A stretch of DNA of 64,000 nt from Ensifer sp. BR816 (GCF_000378985.1 NZ_KB905370.1:2611210-2675209), one strand, 5' to 3'; shown: positions 53,673 through 62,716, counted from the stretch's first letter. Translations and numbers: made by a program. Notes: generated from the sequence alone by a model not told the origin.

Positions 53673-54803
53673 ATGTCTGAGCTATTCCAGATGACACGCC
53701 GCAACATGCTGGCCGGCGCGGCGATCGCGGGGGCGCTGACGCCGCTGGTCGGTGCGGCGGCCGCGCATGCCGAAGAAGCGGTCGCCAAGACTCCCCCCGT
53801 CGACGTCGCGTCGCTGCCGCGCGTCAAGGTTGATCTGGTGAAGCCGCCCTTCGTGCACGTCCACGCGCAGAGGGCCGAAGGCGGTCCGAAGGTGGTCCAG
53901 TTCACGCTGACGATCGAGGAAAAGAAGATCATCGTCGACGAGCAGGGGACCGAGGTCAATGCCATGACCTTCAATGGTTCGGTGCCCGGTCCGATGATGG
54001 TGGTCCACCAGGGCGACTATGTCGAACTGACCCTCATCAATCCGGATACCAACACGCTGCAGCACAATATCGACTTTCATTCGGCAACCGGTGCGCTCGG
54101 CGGCGGGGCGCTGACGGTGGTCAATCCGGGCGAAAGCACGGTGCTGCGCTTCAAGGCAACCAAGGCGGGCGTCTTCGTCTACCATTGCGCACCTCCCGGC
54201 ATGGTCCCCTGGCATGTCACTTCGGGGATGAACGGCGCGATCATGGTGCTGCCGCGCGAGGGCCTGACCGACGGTGAGGGCAAGTCGCTCACCTATGACA
54301 AGGTCTACTATGTCGGCGAGCAGGACTTCTACGTGCCGCGTGACGAGAAAGGCAACTTCAAGAAATACGAAAGCGCCGGCGATGCCTATGCCGATACGCT
54401 GGAAGTGATGCGCACGCTCACCCCCACCCACATCGTCTTCAACGGTGCTGTGGGGGCGCTCACCGGGGACAATGCGTTGAAGGCGGCCGTCGGCGAAAAA
54501 GTGCTGATCGTCCACTCGCAGGCCAACCGCGACACGCGCCCGCATCTGATCGGCGGCCACGGCGACTATGTCTGGGCTACCGGCAAGTTCCGCAATCCCC
54601 CGGACCGCGACCAGGAAACCTGGTTCATCCCCGGCGGCACCGCGGGCGCAGCCTTCTACACCTTCGAGCAGCCCGGTATTTACGCCTATGTGAACCACAA
54701 CCTGATCGAAGCCTTCGAACTCGGCGCCGCGGCCCATTTCACTGTGACCGGTGATTGGAACGACGATCTCATGACCGCGGTTCGTGCCCCCTCGGGTACC
54801 TGA
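53673..54803 (+). CDS. nirK: Copper-containing nitrite reductase
   Basis: A 376-residue periplasmic enzyme with a twin-arginine leader (RR at residues 9-10, [13 protein letters not shown]), so it is exported folded with copper. Type 1 copper ligands are in the [21 protein letters not shown] region (His, Cys, His, Met) and type 2 ligands in [22 protein letters not shown] and [10 protein letters not shown]. It reduces nitrite to nitric oxide using electrons from pseudoazurin. It is followed by nirV after a 90-base gap, and the strong AAGGAGAGG site fits high expression. Upstream NnrR-type box. Confidence 0.97.
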   Translation: MSELFQMTRRNMLAGAAIAGALTPLVGAAAAHAEEAVAKTPPVDVASLPRVKVDLVKPPFVHVHAQRAEGGPKVVQFTLTIEEKKIIVDEQGTEVNAMTFNGSVPGPMMVVHQGDYVELTLINPDTNTLQHNIDFHSATGALGGGALTVVNPGESTVLRFKATKAGVFVYHCAPPGMVPWHVTSGMNGAIMVLPREGLTDGEGKSLTYDKVYYVGEQDFYVPRDEKGNFKKYESAGDAYADTLEVMRTLTPTHIVFNGAVGALTGDNALKAAVGEKVLIVHSQANRDTRPHLIGGHGDYVWATGKFRNPPDRDQETWFIPGGTAGAAFYTFEQPGIYAYVNHNLIEAFELGAAAHFTVTGDWNDDLMTAVRAPSGT

Positions 54804-54893
54804 CGCAGTCGTAGCAGCGTGCGCCCCGCACCGCCGGGGCGCACGTCGCCCCGCCACAGCGCGGGCGGAAGAGATCATCGCAAGGAGGCCGAC

Positions 54894-55808
54894 ATGGCCG
54901 CGTTTTCTGAAACCAAAGACGTCACTTCCAATTCGCTTGCGATCCCATCCTTCCTCCTCCTTCTTCTGGCCGGCCTCCTCGCCAAGCAAACGGGACTGAT
55001 CGGCAAGGAGCCGGTCGGTGCCCCGGTCGCCAAGCCGGCCGTCGTCGTCATCGCTCCACGGGATTTCGACTACCGCGTCGCCGGAGAATACTTCAAGAAC
55101 GGCTATGCCGTGGACGGCCCGATGGTGACCGTGCGAATGGACGCGCCGCTCACCATCATGAAATACCAGGTGACGGCGGCCGACTATGCACGCTGCGTCG
55201 CGGAAGGGGCCTGTCCGCCCGCCGAGCCCGAGCATGTGCCGGGCGATCCTGAGCGGATCCCGGCAACAGGCGTCAGCTTCGACGATGCGGAGGCCTATGC
55301 TGCCTGGCTCAGCCGGCGGACGGGAGACGTCTGGGTGCTGCCGGCGGACGAGCAGCTCGCCTTTGCCGCCGGCTCGCGCTTTCCCGACGATGCGCTCGGC
55401 GTCGATGCCGATAGTTCCAATCCCGCCCTGCGGTGGCTCGCCGATTATCGCCGCGAGACGGCGCGCAAGGCATCGGCAGAGCCGAAACCGCAACCGCTCG
55501 GGCAGTTTGGCGAGAGCGAATACGGGCTGGCGGACTTCGCCGGCAATGTCTGGGAATGGACGACGACCTGCAGCCGGCGCGTCGTGTTGGACAGGGCGGG
55601 AGGCGTGACCAGCGATGCGTCCTCCTGCGGGATCTATATCGCCACCGGCAAGCACCGGGCGGCCCTCAGTTCCTTCGTCCGTCAGCCGAAGGGGGGCGGC
55701 TGTGCCGTCGGCGCGCCGCCGGACAATGTGGGCTTTCGCCTGGTGAAGGATACGCGGTGGTACGCGCCTCTGCTTGCAACACTGAGGTCGAAGGGCTTGG
55801 ACGTTTGA
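54894..55808 (+). CDS. nirV: NirV (formylglycine-generating-enzyme-like protein)
   Basis: From the ATG at 54894 (AAGGAGG nearby) the product has 304 residues. A hydrophobic helix (about 15-31) anchors it in the membrane and the rest is an FGE/SUMF1-like domain: KYQVTAADYARCV, GVSFDDAEAYAAWLS, FAGNVWEWTTTC and NVGFRLV. NirV accompanies nirK in many denitrifiers, with an unproven role in maturation or protection of NirK. The gene is adjacent to nirK and in the same direction. Confidence 0.95.
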   Translation: MAAFSETKDVTSNSLAIPSFLLLLLAGLLAKQTGLIGKEPVGAPVAKPAVVVIAPRDFDYRVAGEYFKNGYAVDGPMVTVRMDAPLTIMKYQVTAADYARCVAEGACPPAEPEHVPGDPERIPATGVSFDDAEAYAAWLSRRTGDVWVLPADEQLAFAAGSRFPDDALGVDADSSNPALRWLADYRRETARKASAEPKPQPLGQFGESEYGLADFAGNVWEWTTTCSRRVVLDRAGGVTSDASSCGIYIATGKHRAALSSFVRQPKGGGCAVGAPPDNVGFRLVKDTRWYAPLLATLRSKGLDV

Positions 55809-55905
55809 AGAAGGCCTTTCCGAAGCGGACCCGCGGTTTTCTTCCTGCGCGCGAGGGATGCGCACAGGAATTACGGCCATTCGCCTGTCGAGCCGCGCCG
55901 AGGCT

Positions 55906-56023
55906 GCTGTAGATTTCTACAGCGCCGCGCGTCTTATCAGACGCGCAAAGGTCGCTGTAGCACTTTGAATTGCTGCATGTCTTTGTCCTTAAATCGAGGT
56001 CGATTTAAGGAGACATGCAGTAG
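55906..56023. repeat. Rhizobial intergenic palindromic repeat element
   Basis: Three palindromes in a row: CTGTAGATTTCTACAG (55907-55922), GCGCGTCT-TATC-AGACGCGC (55927-55946), and an imperfect long one with arms CTGCATGTCT and AGACATGCAG around CCTTAAATCG / CGATTTAAGG (55973-56020). A conserved core GCTGTAGCACTTTGAATTGC lies between. The layout is that of a repeat I recall as dispersed in rhizobial genomes. It separates nirV from nnrR. Confidence 0.85.
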
Positions 56024-56082
56024 GTTGCCGCATGGTTTTGTGCTTAAGTCGGTTCCGAGGGATCATGCGTTAGGAAGTTCGA

Positions 56083-56778
56083 ATGAAGATCGACCGGAGT
56101 GTCGTGCGGTCGCTTTCCCTGTTCGACAGGATGAGCGACACCGATCTGGACAGGCTGCTCGGCCACGCGACGGGGCGGCGCGTGCCGCAGGGCGATGCTG
56201 TTTTCGAGCAGGGCCAGACGGCCAGCCACTTCTTCCTCCTGCTGCATGGCCGGCTGAAAGTCACCCAGGTGACCGAGGACGGCCAGCAGATCATCGTGCG
56301 CGTCGTCCATCCGGGCGACCTCTTCGGATTTGCCAAGGCGCTGCAGCGTTCGGACTATCCGGGTACCGCGACGGCGGTCACCGAAAGCCTCGCCCTGTCC
56401 TGGCCGACCGATCTTTGGCCGAAATTCGTCGAGCAAAACCCGCACCTCGCCGTCAGCACGATGCAGACGATCGGCCAGCGGCTCGAGGAGGCGCACACGC
56501 GCATCCGCGAGATGTCGACGCAGGAGGTGGAGCGGCGCGTCGCCCATGCGGTGCTGCGCCTGTCGCGGCAGGCGGGAAAGCAGGAAGAAGGCGGCATTCG
56601 CATCGACTTTCCGATCTCCCGCCAGGACATCGCCGAAATGACCGGCACGACGCTGCACACCGTGTCGCGGATCCTCAGTGCCTGGGAGGCCAAGGGGCTG
56701 GTCGAGGGTGGCCGCCAGAAGCTCATCATCTGCGATCTGCCGGGGCTGGCGTCACTCGCCGAAGGCGGGCGGGACTGA
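56083..56778 (+). CDS. nnrR: NnrR-type Crp/Fnr transcriptional activator
   Basis: A 231-residue Crp/Fnr-family protein with a cyclic-nucleotide-binding-like domain (about 20-130), a long dimerisation helix, and a C-terminal HTH (SRQDIAEMTGTTLHTVSRIL near 185-204). It lacks the N-terminal Cys cluster of FNR, matching NnrR, which responds to nitric oxide and activates nirK and related genes. AGGAAG precedes the ATG. Its position in the cluster and the five TTG-N8-CAA boxes around it make it the likely regulator. Confidence 0.93.
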   Translation: MKIDRSVVRSLSLFDRMSDTDLDRLLGHATGRRVPQGDAVFEQGQTASHFFLLLHGRLKVTQVTEDGQQIIVRVVHPGDLFGFAKALQRSDYPGTATAVTESLALSWPTDLWPKFVEQNPHLAVSTMQTIGQRLEEAHTRIREMSTQEVERRVAHAVLRLSRQAGKQEEGGIRIDFPISRQDIAEMTGTTLHTVSRILSAWEAKGLVEGGRQKLIICDLPGLASLAEGGRD

Positions 56779-56797
56779 AGCATCTTTCCGCAATTGT

Positions 56798-56811
56798 TTG
56801 ACAAGCATCAA
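56798..56811 (+). promoter_or_regulatory. FNR/NnrR-type box upstream of pseudoazurin
   Basis: TTGACAAGCATCAA is the closest of the five boxes to the TTGAT-N4-ATCAA consensus. It lies 73 bases before the pseudoazurin GTG. Confidence 0.8.
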
Positions 56812-56884
56812 AGAGCGGGTGCCGTTTCTGTCCTATTTCCTTGCCGTAGGAACCCAATGGTTCTGAAACCAAGGAGAATTTCAA

Positions 56885-57328
56885 GTGCGCACATTCGCAA
56901 AGGGCATGGCAGTCGCCGCAATTCTTGCCGCTTTCACCGGTACCGCATTCGCCGCCGATTTCGAGGTTCACATGCTGAACAAGGGCGCCGATGGTGCGAT
57001 GGTGTTTGAGCCGGCTTTCGTCAAGGTCAATCCCGGCGACAGCGTCACCTTCGTCCCGACCGACAAGGGCCACAATGTCGAGACCATCAAGGACATGATT
57101 CCCGACGGCGCTGCTGCCTTCAAGAGCAAGATGAACGAGACCTACAAGGTGACATTCGATGTGCAAGGCGTCTACGCCGTCAAATGCGCGCCGCATGTCG
57201 GCATGGGCATGGTCGGTGCCGTCATCGTCGGGGATGCCCCCGCCAATGTCGAGAAGGTGAAAGGCGTCAAGCTGCCGAAAAAGGCGCGGGAGCGCCTCGA
57301 CGCAGCCCTCGCTGCGGCGCTGCAATAG
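56885..57328 (+). CDS. azu: Pseudoazurin
   Basis: A 147-residue cupredoxin starting at the GTG at 56885, behind AAGGAG. Sec signal with cleavage near residue 23 ([11 protein letters not shown]). Copper ligands: His in [12 protein letters not shown] and Cys, His and Met in [12 protein letters not shown]. It carries electrons in the periplasm from the cytochrome bc1 pathway to NirK. Its NnrR-type box and neighbours fit co-regulation with nirK. Confidence 0.95.
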   Translation: MRTFAKGMAVAAILAAFTGTAFAADFEVHMLNKGADGAMVFEPAFVKVNPGDSVTFVPTDKGHNVETIKDMIPDGAAAFKSKMNETYKVTFDVQGVYAVKCAPHVGMGMVGAVIVGDAPANVEKVKGVKLPKKARERLDAALAAALQ

Positions 57329-57870
57329 CAAACCCGTCTGCTGCCTTTAACTGGGAGCCCGGTTGCGATGTACAGATCGCGCCGGGCTTCAGTGTTTTGA
57401 CGTGTTCCGCAGCGCGCCCGCTCAAAGTCTTGACGTGCATCGGCCCCTTGGTCTGACCGGCGCGTGGCATAGGTCTGAGCGACGTCTCGAGAAGGAACTT
57501 TCAGGCGAAGGAACTGTTCTTGCCGCAAGTCTTCGCGCAGCGCCGTCCCTTCCTGCGCGGGGTCTAGCTCGTCGGTCCGGTCCGGCGAGCTCTCTTTGCC
57601 TTTGTCGGGCCCCGGCGTGGCGTCTGAGACCACCGGCTCTCGCAGGACCTTGGTCCGATCGGGACTGGGCGAATGTCCGGCCGTGATGTGAGAAAGGTCC
57701 AATTAGGCCTGATCCGGCGCGCCACGGGTTGACGATCGATTTGCGCCGTGGGCAATGTAACTTGAAAGGCGAGGACAAAGATCGCCGGATTGGCTCGACT
57801 CCACCGAACTCGATATCAGCCGGCCTTTGCTCATCAGATTTTGGGTAACTGCCAGGCGAATGGTGCGCCA
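57329..57870. other. Intergenic region without a recognised gene
   Basis: These 542 bases follow pseudoazurin. The plus strand has two short related segments, TTTTGACGTG near 57395 and TCTTGACGTG near 57429. I see no supported protein gene and no terminator with a clear T-run. Confidence 0.5.
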
Positions 57871-58329
57871 ATGATTTTGCTGCGGAGCAATGCGAAAACC
57901 AACAGGCGAAAGTTCGTGGCGGCGCTATGCACGGCGACGATCGGCTTGGTCGCTGCGAGCCTTCCCTATAAGGCAACCATTACCGGTTCTGCGCTTGAGC
58001 TCTCCGTTCAATCCGCCCTTGCCAAGAACGGCGGCGGAAACGGAAATGGTGGCGGCAATGGCAATGGTGGTGGAAACGGCAATGGCGGTGGCAACGGCAA
58101 CGGCAACGGCAAGGGAGGCGGTTCGAGCAGCAGCAGTTCGAGCGGGGCGAGCGCAAAAGGCTCGGCCGTCGGAGGTTTCGGCTCGGTCCTGAAAGTCCGT
58201 CATGTCGAGGGTATCAGCGAGGAGATCAAGAACGGCCGCTACATCATGAAAGATGCCCGCGGACGCACGATCGTAAACCGGCGCGCCACCTCGGCTGATC
58301 AGAAGCGGCTTTTATCCCTCATTGACTAA
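57871..58329 (+). CDS. Secreted Gly/Asn-rich low-complexity protein
   Basis: From the ATG at 57871 the 152-residue product has a long basic N-terminal region and hydrophobic segment (a signal anchor or long signal, cleavage near SALAK, about residue 50). A GGGNGN array (about 52-79) of repeated Gly/Asn units follows, then a Ser run, and a folded-looking C-terminal part (GGFGSVLKVRHVEGISEEIKNGRYIMKDARG). I do not recognise a family. A similar Gly/Asn array occurs in the protein at 60638, and the two-component genes lie between. Its stop overlaps the response-regulator stop on the other strand by four bases. Confidence 0.72.
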   Translation: MILLRSNAKTNRRKFVAALCTATIGLVAASLPYKATITGSALELSVQSALAKNGGGNGNGGGNGNGGGNGNGGGNGNGNGKGGGSSSSSSSGASAKGSAVGGFGSVLKVRHVEGISEEIKNGRYIMKDARGRTIVNRRATSADQKRLLSLID

Positions 58330-58967
58330 AGCGGGCGGTCAAGCGCGTCGCGCAGCACCATCGCGGCCTCGGTCCGATTGGCGACGTCGAGCTTTGCCAT
58401 GATCTGCGTCATGTGGTGCTTGATCGTCTTTTCGTGAAGGTTGAGTTCCCGTGCGACCTGCTTGTTGCTCATCCCTGATGCGACAAGGTTGAGAACCTCG
58501 CGCTCGCGATTGGTCAGGTCGTGGATACCGTCGAACTTGCTTGTGGGCGCCGGTGCATTGCTGGACAAAAGCTTGGCCGAGAGTGCCGGCGCCACGTAGC
58601 TCTCGCCGGAGGCGATGGTGCGGATGACATCCGCCAGCGCTCTCGATCCGATCCCCTTGAGCACATACCCCTTGGCGCCGCCCTGCAAGGCGGCCTTGAC
58701 GTCATCGCCAGCCTCCGAAACGGTGAGCATGACGATCTTCTGTGACGGCGCGATCTGGAGAATAAGCGGGACCGCCTCGATCCCGCTGCCGGGCATGGAA
58801 ATATCGAGCAGCATCACGTCAGGGGCCAGGTTCTCGGCAATTCTCAGCGCGTCGTCGCGCGAGCCCCCTTCGGCTATGATCTCGAAGCCGTCGATCTCCG
58901 ACAGGCTTCTCGTTACGCCCTCTCTAAACAGAGGATGATCGTCGATCACTGCAACGCGAATCGTCAT
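58326..58967 (-). CDS. NarL/FixJ-family response regulator
   Basis: A 213-residue regulator with a receiver domain (about 1-120; acidic pair DD at 9-10, phosphoacceptor Asp in VMLLDISMPG near 55, Lys in GYVLKGIG near 105) and a LuxR-type HTH (LTNREREVLNLVASGMSNKQVARELNLHEKTIKHHMTQIM, residues about 150-190). It is coupled to the kinase by a four-base overlap (ATGA). The two Gly/Asn-rich protein genes flank the pair, so they may be targets. Confidence 0.93.
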   Translation of the reverse strand: MTIRVAVIDDHPLFREGVTRSLSEIDGFEIIAEGGSRDDALRIAENLAPDVMLLDISMPGSGIEAVPLILQIAPSQKIVMLTVSEAGDDVKAALQGGAKGYVLKGIGSRALADVIRTIASGESYVAPALSAKLLSSNAPAPTSKFDGIHDLTNREREVLNLVASGMSNKQVARELNLHEKTIKHHMTQIMAKLDVANRTEAAMVLRDALDRPL

Positions 58968-60406
58968 ATCTGCTCAATCTCCTCGACGCCGAGCGACATC
59001 CGGACAACCGTTCCCGGAGCGGCCGCGTTCAGTTCAAACGTTCCGCCAAGACTTTCTATCCGTTCCCTCAGACCGGCAAGCCCAAGGCTCGTCGACCTTA
59101 TCTTGCTCGGGTCGAAACCGGGCCCGCCATCGGCGACCTCGATCCGCACCCTGTCGCCGTCGATGCTCTGCATCACGCGCTGCCCAATGCCTCCGCCATG
59201 CCGGTAAGCATTGTTGAGCGCTTCCTGCACAAAGCGGTATATGCATATCTTCGCCGATGGGGAAAGGCGATCTGGCGGACGTGACAGCGACAAATCCACT
59301 GCCGAACCGGTTCGCTGCTTGTGTGCGTGAATGCAGCGCTCGAGTATCTCCGACAGGCTCGCGGTTTCGATCTGCGGCAGGACGAGGCCGCTGCATATGG
59401 TCCGGATCTCATGCATCGCCTCGTCGAGACTTGCCTTGATGGCGGCGACCTCGCGCTCGCGTTTTTCCAAGGATGCCGAGGGGTTCATCACAGCATCGCT
59501 GTCCAGCCTCAGCGAGGCAAATGCGAGGAGCTGCGCCGGGCCGTCATGCAGGTCAGCACCGATGCGTCGCAGCATCTGCTCGTTCAGAGCAGTTGCTCGT
59601 TGCGAGGATTGCTGCAGGCGCCCACGAAGCGTCTCGTTCTGCGACAGCAGGGAAGACAGTTCCTCGATGCGTTGTTTGAGCGACAGGCGCTGCTTATCGA
59701 TGGTTCTGCTGCCGCGCATCACGATCGCGGAAAGCACAATGAAGAATGCGAGCGTAAATCCCGCAACGGCCAGCCACGTCTGGATTCTGGCCCGGCCCAG
59801 GCTGAGCTGGAAATCATGGGCAATTTCATGGAATTCCGAAACGGCGACGACCTGTCCCGACCAGGGCTGCAGCACAGGATTGTAGATTTCGAGGAGCGGC
59901 TTGTTGGCCGAACGCTCGGTCTCTTTGTCCAGGTCGTCGACCGGCGTGAATTGGGCGACCATTTGGCCATCGAATGCGGCTTTTAACTCGGGACTGAGCC
60001 CGAACCGCTTTCCAACCATCTCCTCCTCGTTGGCGTAGAGAATGGTGCCGTCGGAACGCCAGAGGCGGAACGCCAGCAAGCGGTTACCGAGCGCACCCTG
60101 TCCCAGCGTCTCGTCAAGCGCGCGCGAGACGGCATCGTCGAGAACTTCGGTTGTCTGCATGTCTGGCAGGAGTGGCGCGATGACGCTGTCGACGTAGAGT
60201 GCGGTGGTCGCCGCCGAGTTTCGGGTGACGGCGTCCTCTATGAGACTGGTGACGAATGCGCCGACCACCAGCATCGCCGCAGTCGCGACGATGCCGCCGG
60301 CCGTCAGGAACTGCTTGGCCAACGGCTGCGCGTTCCATCGTGTGATCAAGTCTTTGGCTCGCACGACAAATCTCGGGCTTGTCCGCTCGATTCGCTGGCG
60401 GCACAT
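58964..60406 (-). CDS. NarX-like sensor histidine kinase (HisKA_3)
   Basis: I chose the ATG at 60406; a TTG at 60445 would add 13 residues. The 480-residue protein has transmembrane helix 1 (about 35-57), a periplasmic sensor (about 60-205), helix 2 (about 212-230), a short coiled region, the HisKA_3 dimerisation domain with phosphoacceptor His in GADLHDGPAQLLAF, and an ATPase domain ending VADGGPGFDP and SLGLAGLRERIESLGG. The periplasmic part shows no known nitrate-sensing motif (P-box), so the signal is unknown. It pairs with the response regulator gene. Confidence 0.92.
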   Translation of the reverse strand: MCRQRIERTSPRFVVRAKDLITRWNAQPLAKQFLTAGGIVATAAMLVVGAFVTSLIEDAVTRNSAATTALYVDSVIAPLLPDMQTTEVLDDAVSRALDETLGQGALGNRLLAFRLWRSDGTILYANEEEMVGKRFGLSPELKAAFDGQMVAQFTPVDDLDKETERSANKPLLEIYNPVLQPWSGQVVAVSEFHEIAHDFQLSLGRARIQTWLAVAGFTLAFFIVLSAIVMRGSRTIDKQRLSLKQRIEELSSLLSQNETLRGRLQQSSQRATALNEQMLRRIGADLHDGPAQLLAFASLRLDSDAVMNPSASLEKREREVAAIKASLDEAMHEIRTICSGLVLPQIETASLSEILERCIHAHKQRTGSAVDLSLSRPPDRLSPSAKICIYRFVQEALNNAYRHGGGIGQRVMQSIDGDRVRIEVADGGPGFDPSKIRSTSLGLAGLRERIESLGGTFELNAAAPGTVVRMSLGVEEIEQI

Positions 60407-60637
60407 CGGTTCGACTGAGGTCGATAAATTATCGCCTCCGGTCAAGGGGTCAATGGCGCGCCATGTTCCCAGATGGTCGGTCGGACTTTTTGTGACGGTC
60501 TATCAGACCTAGGTCCTACCTGCCAGCGCAATAGTCTGACGGCCGTGGTGCTGCGACGCCGCGCAAGCTACCGTCACTCTGGTTTGAAATTTGACGCCCT
60601 TGCTAGCAGGGCGAGTATTTACCAAAGGAGGCCGGCC

Positions 60638-61789
60638 ATGGCTATTTCCAAGACAATCGGGCGGAGCGTCGTCGCACTCGCCATCGCGATCGCCCCGCTG
60701 GCAAGCGCCACCTTCGCGACCTCGGGCGTTGCTCTTGCCAAAGGCGGCAATGGCGGCGGGAACGGCGGCGGCAATGGTGGTGGGAACGGCGGCGGTAATG
60801 GCGGCGGCAACGGCCACGGAGGAAGTCAGGGCAAATCGCATTCCGGCAGCGGCAAGCAAAGCAAGGAGCGGGCCGGCAAGAGCAATGGCGATAACCTCCT
60901 GAAGTCGCTCTTCTCGCGCGGCACCAAATCCAAGAAGACGATCAAGGCAGTAAAACCGGTGAAGACCGGTAACGTCGCCAAGATCAAGCCAAAGAGCGTC
61001 GAGCCTGAAGTCATCGAGCCTGAAATCGTCGAACCTGCAATCGTCGGCCCCCGTCCCGGGTTCAGCTCGCTGAACAGGAACTATCACGCCTATCTCAATT
61101 CCAACTCCCCGCGAATGGCGGCGATCTCGGCCTATGCGATCGCTTATGCCGAGTTCGAGGCCGAGAATGGCGCCGACGCCATTCCGACCGATCCTGCGTT
61201 GAGCGACGAAGCGCTCCGCGAGGCGCTCGAAAGCTTCACCAAAGACGGCGTCGTGACCGACGACGACCTTCTCGAGGCCAAGGAGATCCTCGGCGTCGGC
61301 CCGGCGTTCGGCAAGATCGACGAGATACGCGAGACGTTGCCTGATACTTCGGACGAACTAGACGACCTGGACGACTCGGACACCGCGGATGTCTCGGACA
61401 CTTCGGACGTCTCGGACCCTTCGGACCCGTTGCCTGACGAGGAACTTGAGGCCGCCGGGCCCCGTCCCGGGTTCAGTTCGCTGAACAGGAACTATCACGC
61501 CTATCTCAACTCCAACGACCCGCGCCTGGCGGCGGTCTCGGCCTATGCGATCGACTATGCCGAGTTCGAGGCCGAGAATGGCACCGATGCCATCCCGACC
61601 GATCCGGACTTGAGCGACGAAGCGCTCCGCGAGGCCCTTGAAGGTTTCTCGAAAGACGGCGTCGTGACCGATGACGACCTCGCCGAGGCCAAGGAGATCC
61701 TCGGCGTTGGACCGACATTCGGCAAGATCGACGAGATACGCGAGACGCTGCCGGAAACGACCACTGACGACCTGGGTGTTGCGGAGTGA
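60638..61789 (+). CDS. Secreted Gly/Asn-rich protein with tandemly duplicated 99-residue domain
   Basis: From the ATG at 60638 (AAAGGAGG upstream) the 383-residue protein has a signal peptide (cleavage near ALAK, about 35), a GGNGGGN array (about 36-58), a basic stretch (about 60-125), then two near-identical domains at residues 137-235 and 274-372, joined by an Asp/Ser-rich linker (about 236-273). Each domain starts GPRPGFSSLNRNYHAYLNSN and ends GKIDEIRETLP; I count roughly a dozen differences in 99. I do not recognise a family. The gene is divergent from the two-component system and has a Gly/Asn array like the protein at 57871. Confidence 0.82.
   Translation: MAISKTIGRSVVALAIAIAPLASATFATSGVALAKGGNGGGNGGGNGGGNGGGNGGGNGHGGSQGKSHSGSGKQSKERAGKSNGDNLLKSLFSRGTKSKKTIKAVKPVKTGNVAKIKPKSVEPEVIEPEIVEPAIVGPRPGFSSLNRNYHAYLNSNSPRMAAISAYAIAYAEFEAENGADAIPTDPALSDEALREALESFTKDGVVTDDDLLEAKEILGVGPAFGKIDEIRETLPDTSDELDDLDDSDTADVSDTSDVSDPSDPLPDEELEAAGPRPGFSSLNRNYHAYLNSNDPRLAAVSAYAIDYAEFEAENGTDAIPTDPDLSDEALREALEGFSKDGVVTDDDLAEAKEILGVGPTFGKIDEIRETLPETTTDDLGVAE
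61046..61342 (+). repeat. First copy of the tandem 99-codon repeat
   Basis: This copy encodes residues 137-235 of the protein at 60638. It matches the copy at 61457-61753 almost base for base over long stretches, including GGGTTCAG, AACAGGAACTATCACGCC and GAGGCCAAGGAGATCCTC, so the duplication is recent. Confidence 0.85.
61457..61753 (+). repeat. Second copy of the tandem 99-codon repeat
   Basis: This copy encodes residues 274-372. Most differences from the first copy are synonymous or conservative (for example S/D, M/L, A/T), which suggests purifying selection after the duplication. Confidence 0.85.
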
Positions 61790-61857
61790 AGCTGAGTGCG
61801 GACGGTGCCGGCAGCGGTCGGCATTCGTCCGATAATCTGGATGGGGCGGCTTGATCC

Positions 61858-62667
61858 ATGAAGTTGGAGACACGTGACGACGCAATTGCCGGTGCCGTGC
61901 GGGCGATGCAGCGCGGGCGGATCGGCTTTTCGCTGCAGCAGATCAACGCCGTCAATGACTCGAGCGATGTCCTTTACTCCGAATGCCTCGGGAGGTTCGT
62001 GGAGCCTGACGGCACGGTCAGAACCCGCGGAGAGTTTTCAGCATTCCCCGAAGCCTCGGGGGTTGATCTGGCCTTTGGCCTCGACCTTCTCGAACTGGCG
62101 TTTGAATGGCTCGCGTGTCATCCGTCGGATGCACTTGGTTGCGATATCTCGTCCGAGATCCTGGGCGACGAGCGTATGTGCCGGGTGCTGTACGATTTCC
62201 TTTCCAGGCATGCCGCGTTAGCCACGCGGCTGGTTCTCGAAGTCCCGGAAAGTTCGTCGCTGAGAACGCGCTCGATTGCTACGGACCTCCTCCGGAGCGC
62301 TCGCGCGATCGGCTACCGAATCGCAACAGACAAGTTCGGAACCGGCAATTCGCCTTTGTCGGTCCCGGCCGATCTCGTGAAAATCGACGCGTGTTTCGCC
62401 GAGCGCCACCGGAGTGGCGCAGCGCTGAAGCTGCGTGACATAGTCGCTCTGGCCTCCTGTACGGTACCGACCGTGGTTGTCGAAGGCATCGAAACATACG
62501 ATCAGCTTGAGGCCGCCAGGATCGCCGGAGCGACGCATGTGCAGGGATTTCTCCTTTCGGAGCCAACTCTGCCCCCCATCTATTCGCGCAGCGCGAAAGC
62601 GTTCAAGCGAAGACATCGCCCGGTATCGTCCGGGCCGCACCTCCTTGAGCGATCCTGGCACCAGTAG
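61858..62667 (+). CDS. Degenerate EAL-domain protein
   Basis: A 269-residue protein resembling EAL c-di-GMP phosphodiesterases: VLYSECLGRFVEPDG in place of the EAL-type start, VVVEGIETYDQLEAARIAGATHVQGFLLSEP near the end as in active enzymes. Several catalytic positions are altered: the usual DDFGTG is TDKFGTG, and the EAL motif itself reads ECL. Such degenerate domains usually bind c-di-GMP or partner proteins instead of hydrolysing. The gene is 68 bases after the duplicated-domain protein gene, on the same strand, and may be co-transcribed. Confidence 0.85.
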   Translation: MKLETRDDAIAGAVRAMQRGRIGFSLQQINAVNDSSDVLYSECLGRFVEPDGTVRTRGEFSAFPEASGVDLAFGLDLLELAFEWLACHPSDALGCDISSEILGDERMCRVLYDFLSRHAALATRLVLEVPESSSLRTRSIATDLLRSARAIGYRIATDKFGTGNSPLSVPADLVKIDACFAERHRSGAALKLRDIVALASCTVPTVVVEGIETYDQLEAARIAGATHVQGFLLSEPTLPPIYSRSAKAFKRRHRPVSSGPHLLERSWHQ

Positions 62668-62716
62668 CCGTCGCGCTTCGGATCCGCCGGCCGTAGGTAC
62701 GACGAGCCACGCCTTC

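Noticed and set aside
55906..56023. CRISPR-like repeat
   Set aside because: There is a single copy of nested palindromes without regular spacers. It fits a rhizobial intergenic element.
60450..60475. A GGAAC-like promoter element before the NarX-like kinase gene
   Set aside because: The spacing to TT is 19 rather than 18 and CG is missing, so I did not count it as an RpoE2 promoter.
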